Below are positions 1-4,939 of a stretch of DNA of 5,859 nucleotides, one piece after another (positions within the stretch are counted from its first letter, which is position 1; each line of letters opens with the position of its first letter). The stretch is from Magnetococcales bacterium. Its GTDB lineage: Bacteria > Pseudomonadota > Magnetococcia > Magnetococcales > Magnetaquicoccaceae. The DNA is taken from NCBI GenBank assembly GCA_015228895.1, contig JADGCR010000141.1:1-5859 (forward strand), read 5' to 3'. The position numbers were made by a program, and so were the translations under genes. A model generated the notes under the pieces. The model had not been told where the DNA came from. It saw only the letters and a program-made list of their open reading frames with translations, and did no database searches.

Positions 1-399
1 GCTGAAATTATCAAAATTCAAGTCGGCTCCGCTTTTCCCCTGGAAAAGCGATTGGAAGTTGAGGTAAAAGGACGGGATTTGATTCATGGTGTGCCCAAGC
101 ACCAGGTCATTTCAGACCCGGAGATCCTGGAAGCCCTTGCCGAACCCATCAACGCCATCGTCGAAGGGGTGCGGGTGGCCCTGGAAAGAACCCCGCCGGA
201 ACTGGCGGGAGATATCGTGGATCGGGGGATTGTCTTGACCGGAGGCGGGGCGCTTCTTCGGGGATTGGATCTTCTGTTGTCCGAGGAGACCGGGTTGCCG
301 GTCATCATCGCGGACGATCCACTCTCGTGCGTGGTTATGGGATCCGGTCGGGCGTTGGAAGAATTGGATAGCATGTCCGACATCTTGATGGATCGATAG
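1..399 (+). CDS. mreB: MreB, actin-like rod-shape protein (C-terminal part; 5' end outside window)
   Basis: MreB is the actin-family ATPase that forms membrane-bound filaments and directs lateral-wall peptidoglycan synthesis. Frame 1 is open from the first base to a TAG at 397-399, giving 132 residues, about the last 40% of a normal roughly 345-residue MreB. Visible family hallmarks are VKGRDLIHGVPK (residues 22-33 of the visible part), the helix EALAEPINAIVEGVRVALERTPPELA, and the C-terminal nucleotide-binding segment DRGIVLTGGGALLRGLD (residues 74-90), in which the TGGGALLRG loop contacts ATP. It ends with the usual LSEETGLPVIIADDPLSCV block. The TTG at 52 is internal, not a start, because conserved MreB sequence continues upstream of it. 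It is followed by mreC after 23 nt, the classic mreBCD order. The call is based on recalled family motifs and is very secure. Confidence 0.97.
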   Translation, partial: AEIIKIQVGSAFPLEKRLEVEVKGRDLIHGVPKHQVISDPEILEALAEPINAIVEGVRVALERTPPELAGDIVDRGIVLTGGGALLRGLDLLLSEETGLPVIIADDPLSCVVMGSGRALEELDSMSDILMDR

Positions 400-422
400 C
401 CCATCATTCAACAGGTTGTTTT

Positions 423-1280
423 ATGACCGCCATACTGGTCCTGCTGAGAGAATACCGCAACGCCATCTCGGTATTCTTCACCTTGATGGTGGCATTCACT
501 CTGTTGCTCATGGCCGGGGGAATCGCCTCCAATGACCGCAACGCGGTCCAGGAGGCCCTGCTCCAGATCACCGCGCCGGCGCAGAGTCTGATCATCAAAC
601 CGATCTCCCTCATCGAGCGGTTTCACGCCCGCGTGAACGAACTGATGCACCTGGATCGGGAAAACCGCCTGTACAAGACGGAACTGGAACGGTTGCGCCC
701 CCTGGGGGTGCGCATCGAGGAGCTGGAACGGGAGAACCAACGGCTCAAATCGTTACTGAAAATGACCCCCGATCCCGCCTTCCGCGCCTTGGTCGTCAAG
801 GTGGTGGGGGACTCCTCCTCCGCTTTCGCCCGTTCGTTCATTCTCAACACCGGACGTCAGGACGGCGTCATCGTCAACGCCCCGGTGATCGTGCCGGAAG
901 GGTTGGTGGGACGGGTGGTGCGCGCCTCCGGATCGGCCTCCCTGGTGTTGTCTCTGCTGGACCTCAACTCCCGCGTGCCGGTTCTGATCCAGCGTTCCAG
1001 GGTGCGGGCGGTCTCCGCGGGCCAGAACGGTCCGCTGATGAACCTGGAGTACCTCCCCAAGGACGCGGATGTCCAACTGGGGGACCAGGTGATCACCTCC
1101 GGGACCGGCGGGATCTTCCCCAAGGGGCTGCTGGTGGGCCGGGTGGTCTCCCTGGAAGCGGGCGAGGATGGACTGTTCAAACAGGCCGTGGTGCAATCCA
1201 TGGTGGATTTCGACCGCATCGAGGAGGCCCGTCTGCTCCTGCCTCAACCTGCCGTCGCCACCCACGAGAAGAAACCGTGA
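423..1280 (+). CDS. mreC: MreC, rod-shape-determining periplasmic scaffold
   Basis: MreC is a bitopic inner-membrane protein whose periplasmic part binds PBP2 and is thought to switch on the RodA-PBP2 pair. The 285-residue product has a short cytoplasmic start, one transmembrane helix at about residues 14-35, a coiled coil at about 64-113 rich in Leu, Glu and Arg (the dimerisation region), and then the two-part beta domain. Typical motifs are VIVPEGLVGRVV (about 155-166), LLDLNSRVPVLIQRSR (about 178-193) and GDQVITSGTGGIFPKGLLVG (220-239). The length is normal for the family. The ATG at 423 is the only sensible start; the possible Shine-Dalgarno ACAGG at 411-415 is weak, so translation may depend on ribosomes arriving from mreB. 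The stop TGA at 1278-1280 lies 25 nt before mreD. The last ten or so residues (from about QPAVATHEKKP) look like an unstructured tail. Confidence 0.96.
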   Translation: MTAILVLLREYRNAISVFFTLMVAFTLLLMAGGIASNDRNAVQEALLQITAPAQSLIIKPISLIERFHARVNELMHLDRENRLYKTELERLRPLGVRIEELERENQRLKSLLKMTPDPAFRALVVKVVGDSSSAFARSFILNTGRQDGVIVNAPVIVPEGLVGRVVRASGSASLVLSLLDLNSRVPVLIQRSRVRAVSAGQNGPLMNLEYLPKDADVQLGDQVITSGTGGIFPKGLLVGRVVSLEAGEDGLFKQAVVQSMVDFDRIEEARLLLPQPAVATHEKKP

Positions 1281-1309
1281 CCCATGACGAGGCCCGTTCG
1301 TTGCCATGA
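1277..1309 (+). other. 10-codon bridging ORF between mreC and mreD (possible coupling leader)
   Basis: A GTG at 1277-1279 overlaps the mreC stop (GTGA, 1277-1280). It opens ten codons (VTHDEARSLP, with the first residue Met if the GTG is used) that end in TGA at 1307-1309, overlapping the mreD start as ATGA (1306-1309). A purine-rich AGAAG lies about 5 nt before the GTG. mreD itself has only a distant GAGG (1289-1292, 13 nt from its ATG). The sequence shows the overlaps directly. That ribosomes use this mini-ORF to reach mreD is inference, and chance is a serious alternative for so short an ORF. Confidence 0.2.
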
Positions 1310-1812
1310 TCGTCTCCCTGCTGATCCCATGGCTGCCGGCCATGACCGTTTTCGTGGCAGCGGTGGTGCAGGAAATGGCGATGCCTTTTCCCGCCTGGTC
1401 GGTTTTCAGGCCGGATCTGGTCCTGATCGCGCTGTTCTACTGGCGCCTCTATCGCGCGGATCGTTGCGGACCCAAACTGGCCCTGCTCTCCGGACTGCTG
1501 GTGGATCTCATCTCCGGCTCTCCCGTGGGGCTGCACGGTCTCACCAACATCATCCTGGTCCTGCTGACCGGACACCTGGGCCGTCTCTTCCGTTCCATGG
1601 ATTTTTATTATCTGTTGTTCGTGCTGTTATTTTTGACCTGTTTGACCGAAGGACTCCAGTTGCTGGTCACCATGCTGATGTGGGGACCCGCCGCGCGCTG
1701 GCTGTTGTTGGCGGGACGCCCCGTGGCCACCATGTTGATCGCCCCCCTGGTGATTCATCTCCTGGTCCTGATCCATCAGACCTGGTTGGAGGAACCCCAT
1801 GCTCGACGATGA
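1306..1812 (+). CDS. mreD: MreD, rod-shape-determining integral membrane protein
   Basis: MreD is a small polytopic inner-membrane partner of MreC in the elongasome; its biochemical role is poorly defined. The 168-residue product is close to the usual 160-170. It is almost wholly hydrophobic, with about five or six membrane segments: roughly residues 4-22, 35-49, 56-72, 75-93, 99-125 and 138-157. Family signatures are FRPDLVLIALFYW (34-46) and GLLVDLISGSPVGLHGL (63-79), the latter matching the conserved G-DL-SG-P-G pattern of MreD. ATG 1306 is the first start after an in-frame TGA at 1285-1287, so the start is well constrained. The 3' end overlaps mrdA by 14 nt and carries the mrdA ribosome binding site, which suggests coupled translation of MreD and PBP2. 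Confidence 0.94.
   Translation: MIVSLLIPWLPAMTVFVAAVVQEMAMPFPAWSVFRPDLVLIALFYWRLYRADRCGPKLALLSGLLVDLISGSPVGLHGLTNIILVLLTGHLGRLFRSMDFYYLLFVLLFLTCLTEGLQLLVTMLMWGPAARWLLLAGRPVATMLIAPLVIHLLVLIHQTWLEEPHARR
1788..1792 (+). promoter_or_regulatory. Strong Shine-Dalgarno site for mrdA inside mreD
   Basis: GGAGG at 1788-1792 lies 6 nt upstream of the mrdA ATG (1799), within the last codons of mreD. It fixes the mrdA start and is the only near-consensus ribosome binding site I see before a gene start in this window. That could let PBP2 be translated independently of MreD. Confidence 0.8.
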
Positions 1813-3607
1813 CCGGGAACAGTTCCGGGGGGACGCCCGCCGCCGTCTCCTGGTGGTGGGCGGTTTCCTGGGGGCGGCCATCGTCACCCTGGGGGGACGG
1901 CTGTTCTACCTCCAGGTGATGCGCGGCGGCGAGTACCGCACCCTGGCCGAGGACAACCGCATCAGCCTGAAACCCATCGCCGCGCCCCGTGGCCGGATTT
2001 TTGACAGGGACCGGCGCATCCTGGTGGAAAACAATCCCGACTTCGAGATGGTGGTGATCCCGGAATTGGCGGGCACGCTCCGTTTTCTGCTGAAACGGTT
2101 GGGGCGCTTCATCGAATTCTCCGACGACGAGGTGAAACATCTCCTGCAACTGGCCCGGCGTCAGCGCTCCTTTTTGCCCCTGCGGGTCAAATCCCACCTG
2201 ACCTGGGAGGAGATCAGTCGCATCGAGGTGCGCATTCACGAATTCCCCGGCGTGGAGATCCAGAATCAATCCATCCGTTACTACCCCCTGGCCTCGCTGG
2301 CCTGTCATGTCCTGGGCTACCTGGGGGAACCCAGCGACTCGGACCGCAAACGGTTCTCCGGGCACACCTATCGACCCGGAGACCTGATCGGCAAAAGCGG
2401 CGTGGAACAACATTTCGAGGCGTCCCTGCGGGGTCATGAGGGAGTCCTGGAAATGGAAGTCAACGCGGTGGGACGACATGTGCGGGAGTTGCACCGCACC
2501 CCGCCCCAACAGGGTACCGACATGATCCTCTCCCTGGACGCGGATCTCCAGCAGGAGGCGCAGGCGGCGCTGGGCAACGAGGCCGGTTCGGTCGTGGCCA
2601 TGGACCCCAACACCGGAGAGGTGCTCGCCATGGTCAGCTATCCCACCTACGATCCCAATCAATTCATTCACGGCTTCAACCACAGCCAGTGGCAGGCGTT
2701 GATCACCGATCCCAGCCGTCCCCTGATCAACAAGGCGATTCAGGGACACTATCCTCCCGGTTCCACCTTCAAGATCGTGGTGGCCCTGGCGGGGCTGATC
2801 AACGGCAAGATCGATCCCAAGGAACATTTCTTTTGCGGGGGCTCCCTGGTCAAGGAGGAGCAGAAGTTCTACTGCTGGCGCCGGGGGGGACACGGCAGCG
2901 TGGGACTGGTGCAGGCCATCACCCAGTCCTGCGATGTCTACTTTTACAAACTCGCGGAACGACTGGGGATCGACGCCATCGAGCGGCAGGCCCGCAAGAT
3001 GGGCCTGGGGGAGGTGACCAAGGTGGAACTGGACGGGGAACGCTCCGGCCTGATCCCCTCCCGCGCCTGGAAACGCAAGATGTTCAAGGCCTCCTGGTAT
3101 CCAGGAGAGACGTTGATCACCGGCATCGGTCAAGGTTATGTCTTGACCACGCCCTTGCAATTGGCCAACATGGTCGCCTCGGTGGCCAACGGGGGGATGG
3201 TCTACCGCCCCACCCTGCTGCGATTGCAACCAGGGCAGCAGCCGGAACTCCTCTCCCAGTTGTCTGTTTCCACGTATCACCTGGAACTGCTGCGTCAAGG
3301 TCTGGAAGCCGTGGTGCACGACCCCACCGGAACCGGGGCCAAGGCCCGCCCCGAAGGGGGCATCCGGATCGCCGGCAAGACCGGGACCTCCCAGGTGGTA
3401 CGCCACAAACGGGAAAAAAGTGGTCAACTGATCAAAAACACCAACGAGAATCTTCAGGACCACGCCCTTTTTGTCTGCTATGCCCCGGCAGAAAAGCCCA
3501 GAATCGCGATTTCCGTGATCGTGGAGCATGGCGGACATGGCGGGTCGGCGGCGGCCCCGGTGGCCAAGCGGGTATTGGACAAATTTTTCGCCAAGTACGG
3601 TGTCTGA
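1799..3607 (+). CDS. mrdA: Penicillin-binding protein 2, elongasome DD-transpeptidase
   Basis: This class B PBP crosslinks newly made lateral-wall peptidoglycan as the partner of RodA. It is anchored in the inner membrane with its catalytic domain in the periplasm. The 602-residue product has a short cytoplasmic tail, a transmembrane helix at about 16-36, a pedestal domain starting with PRGRIFDRD (63-71) and LIGKSGVEQHFE (196-207), and a transpeptidase domain from about 240. Catalytic motifs are SxxK at S322-T-F-K325 (PPGSTFK), the SxD form of the second motif at S377-C-D379 (QSCDVYFY, typical of PBP2 rather than PBP3), and K527-T-G529 (AGKTGTSQ). GHGG at 578-581 near the C-terminus is also usual for PBP2. 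Cys346, Cys359, His365 and Cys378 surround the active site and may bind zinc (see findings). The start is supported by GGAGG 6 nt upstream. The C-terminus is complete, with rodA 4 nt downstream. Confidence 0.97.
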   Translation: MLDDDREQFRGDARRRLLVVGGFLGAAIVTLGGRLFYLQVMRGGEYRTLAEDNRISLKPIAAPRGRIFDRDRRILVENNPDFEMVVIPELAGTLRFLLKRLGRFIEFSDDEVKHLLQLARRQRSFLPLRVKSHLTWEEISRIEVRIHEFPGVEIQNQSIRYYPLASLACHVLGYLGEPSDSDRKRFSGHTYRPGDLIGKSGVEQHFEASLRGHEGVLEMEVNAVGRHVRELHRTPPQQGTDMILSLDADLQQEAQAALGNEAGSVVAMDPNTGEVLAMVSYPTYDPNQFIHGFNHSQWQALITDPSRPLINKAIQGHYPPGSTFKIVVALAGLINGKIDPKEHFFCGGSLVKEEQKFYCWRRGGHGSVGLVQAITQSCDVYFYKLAERLGIDAIERQARKMGLGEVTKVELDGERSGLIPSRAWKRKMFKASWYPGETLITGIGQGYVLTTPLQLANMVASVANGGMVYRPTLLRLQPGQQPELLSQLSVSTYHLELLRQGLEAVVHDPTGTGAKARPEGGIRIAGKTGTSQVVRHKREKSGQLIKNTNENLQDHALFVCYAPAEKPRIAISVIVEHGGHGGSAAAPVAKRVLDKFFAKYGV

Positions 3608-3611
3608 CGCC

Positions 3612-4769
3612 ATGAGCGAATCCGGACAGAATCTTTTGAGCCTGGGCAGCGGCACCATCAGCCTGAGCTGGTCGGAACGGCTGCGCCGCTTCCCCTGGAG
3701 CCTGCTGCTGCTGCTGACCCTGACCTCGTGTTTGGGATTCGGCATCCTCTATTCCGCCGTGGGGGGCGAGGACAACATCTGGCTGTTTTGGCGCCAGGTG
3801 GTGCAGTTCGGTCTGGGCATCGGCATCATGGGCACGGTCTCCCTGACAGCGGGCGAAAAAATCTATCGACGCTTCGCCTATCTGGCCTATGGCATGAGCC
3901 TGTTGTTGCTGGTGGCGACCCTGATCATGGGCAGCGTGGGCATGGGCGCCCGTCGCTGGCTGGACCTGGGGATTTTCCGCCTGCAAACCTCGGAAGTGAT
4001 GAAAGTGGCCCTGATCCTGGCTTTGGCCCGTTATTTTCACGACCGCGCCGGGGGACACGGCCTGAGTTGGCGGGATTTCGGCATTCCGTTCCTGATGATT
4101 CTCATCCCCATGGGACTGATCGTGAAACAGCCCGATTTGGGCACGGCGGTCCTGCTCGGGGGGGTGGGACTGTCGATGATCGTGGTGGCGGGACTCTCCT
4201 GGCGTGTGCTGCTGGTGCTGCTGGTCGGATTCGGCGCCTCCCTGCCCATGGCCTGGAGTGGCTTGCACACTTATCAAAAACAGCGGATCATTACCCTGTT
4301 CGCCCCGGAACAGGATCCGCTGGGCGCGGGTTACCATATCATTCAATCCAAGATCGCGGTCGGATCGGGGGGATTGACCGGCAAGGGCTTCATGGCGGGG
4401 AGTCAGAGCCAGTTGAATTTCCTGCCGGAACGCCATACCGATTTCATTTTCTCGGTGTTGGCCGAGGAGTGGGGCTTTCTGGGGGGAGTCACCCTGCTGA
4501 CGCTGTACGTATTGATCATCATGCGGGCGCTCATGATCACCGAAATGGCCAACGACCGCTTCGGCCTGCTGACCGTGGTGGGCGCGACGCTGTTGTTTTC
4601 GATTCAGATCCTGGTCAATGTGGGCATGGTTCTGGGTCTGTTGCCGGTGGTCGGGGTCCCCCTGCCCCTGATCAGCTACGGGGGCAGCTCCATGGTGACC
4701 CTCATGATCGCCATGGGACTGCTGGCCCACGTCAGCCTTTATTCCAGACAGCATGGGCGATCGGTATGA
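3612..4769 (+). CDS. rodA: RodA, SEDS-family peptidoglycan glycosyltransferase
   Basis: RodA (MrdB) polymerises lipid II into glycan strands and works as a complex with PBP2. The 385-residue product is a typical polytopic SEDS protein with about ten hydrophobic segments. Signatures are RRWLDLG (114-120), QTSEVMK (125-131), KQPDLGTA (172-179), GAGYHIIQSKIAVGSGG (238-254), GKGFMAGSQSQLNFLPERHT (257-276) with the putative catalytic Asp277 immediately after, and VPLPLISYGGSSM (349-361). The upstream frame is open to an ATG at 3528, but that lies inside mrdA; ATG 3612, 4 nt after the mrdA stop, gives the normal length and N-terminus. No clear Shine-Dalgarno site is visible, so coupling to mrdA translation is likely. 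Features favouring RodA over FtsW are the mrdA neighbour and the short termini. The stop TGA (4767-4769) overlaps an ATG at 4766. Confidence 0.96.
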   Translation: MSESGQNLLSLGSGTISLSWSERLRRFPWSLLLLLTLTSCLGFGILYSAVGGEDNIWLFWRQVVQFGLGIGIMGTVSLTAGEKIYRRFAYLAYGMSLLLLVATLIMGSVGMGARRWLDLGIFRLQTSEVMKVALILALARYFHDRAGGHGLSWRDFGIPFLMILIPMGLIVKQPDLGTAVLLGGVGLSMIVVAGLSWRVLLVLLVGFGASLPMAWSGLHTYQKQRIITLFAPEQDPLGAGYHIIQSKIAVGSGGLTGKGFMAGSQSQLNFLPERHTDFIFSVLAEEWGFLGGVTLLTLYVLIIMRALMITEMANDRFGLLTVVGATLLFSIQILVNVGMVLGLLPVVGVPLPLISYGGSSMVTLMIAMGLLAHVSLYSRQHGRSV

Positions 4770-4939
4770 GTCGGAATGAGGCGCTGGCGGAAGTATGGCG
4801 CGGACGCGTCGATGCCCATCCCCTGATCGCCACGTCGCAAGACGATCAGGCGCAACCGGAAAAACCACGGTGTCGCCTTCAGGAAATACGCGTGGTTTCC
4901 AGAAACGTATTTTTTTATTCAAGAGTGATCATACGATGA
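4766..4939 (+). CDS. Possible 57-residue small protein bridging rodA and lpxD (unknown function)
   Basis: I do not recognise this product and its coding status is uncertain. The ORF starts at ATG 4766, which overlaps the rodA stop as ATGA (4766-4769). It ends at TGA 4937-4939, which overlaps the lpxD start as ATGA (4936-4939). It therefore fills exactly the interval between the two genes. The 57 residues begin MSRNEALAEVWRGRVD and end VVSRNVFFYSRVIIR; the product is basic and polar, with no signal peptide and no clear membrane helix. By hand count, about two thirds of the first 31 codons end in G or C, which is compatible with coding. The last 25 codons are AT-richer, include a T run and AGA and ATA codons, and look more like spacer DNA. 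Two hairpins lie inside it. No good Shine-Dalgarno site precedes it, so it would rely on coupling to rodA. The alternative is a non-coding structured leader. Confidence 0.3.
   Translation: MSRNEALAEVWRGRVDAHPLIATSQDDQAQPEKPRCRLQEIRVVSRNVFFYSRVIIR
4822..4850 (+). other. Hairpin 1 in the rodA-lpxD spacer (GNRA tetraloop)
   Basis: CCTGAT (4822-4827) pairs with ATCAGG (4845-4850), and CGTC (4833-4836) pairs with GACG (4841-4844) around a GCAA loop (4837-4840). The unpaired CGCCA (4828-4832) bulges from the 5' strand. A competing perfect 8-bp fold joins CCTGATCG (4822-4829) to CGATCAGG (4843-4850) with a 13-nt loop. Base complementarity is read directly from the sequence; formation in RNA is inference. 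There is no T run after it, so it is not a terminator by itself. Confidence 0.45.
4884..4916 (+). terminator. Hairpin 2 with T run upstream of lpxD: weak terminator or attenuator candidate
   Basis: AAATAC (4884-4889) pairs with GTATTT (4907-4912), and GTTT (4895-4898) pairs with AAAC (4903-4906) around a CCAG loop (4899-4902). GCGTG (4890-4894) is bulged on the 5' side. Seven Ts run from 4910 to 4916, so the stem ends inside the T run. Only two of the ten pairs are G-C, so the stem is weak and a strong intrinsic terminator is unlikely. Partial read-through into lpxD would be expected. A competing stem, AAACCACG (4862-4869) with CGTGGTTT (4891-4898), uses the same 4895-4898 bases and would exclude this hairpin. 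Confidence 0.3.

Noticed and set aside
386..406. TGATGG (386-391) and CCATCA (401-406) form a 6-bp stem around the mreB stop codon
   Set aside because: Short, with no T run directly after it and only 23 nt to mreC; too weak to call a terminator or attenuator.
2689..3615. A 308-codon plus-strand frame inside mrdA
   Set aside because: Out-of-frame with mrdA, rich in Gly, Arg, Gln and Pro, with no domain; the mrdA frame holds the transpeptidase motifs through the same bases.
1667..3745. A 692-codon minus-strand open frame antisense to mreD, mrdA and rodA
   Set aside because: Low-complexity product rich in Gly, Gln, His and Asp with no recognisable domain; it mirrors the codon bias of the sense genes, which carry clear catalytic motifs.
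4766..4843. Resemblance of AEVWRGRVDAHP in the bridging ORF to the N-terminus of bacterial asparaginase II-like proteins
   Set aside because: The similarity is a few residues from memory and does not continue; not enough to suggest a gene remnant.
3432..4922. A 496-codon minus-strand open frame antisense to rodA
   Set aside because: Gln/His-rich shadow translation of a GC-rich membrane protein gene; no family motif and no plausible start context.
4870..4935. A sigma70-type promoter for lpxD in the AT-rich stretch
   Set aside because: I could not find a -35 and -10 pair with acceptable sequence and 16-18 nt spacing; the T run alone is not evidence.
3728..4939. A 403-codon plus-strand frame running through rodA to the lpxD start
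   Set aside because: The portion inside rodA is a shadow frame. Only its last 57 codons, starting at the ATGA overlap at 4766, are worth considering and are listed separately.
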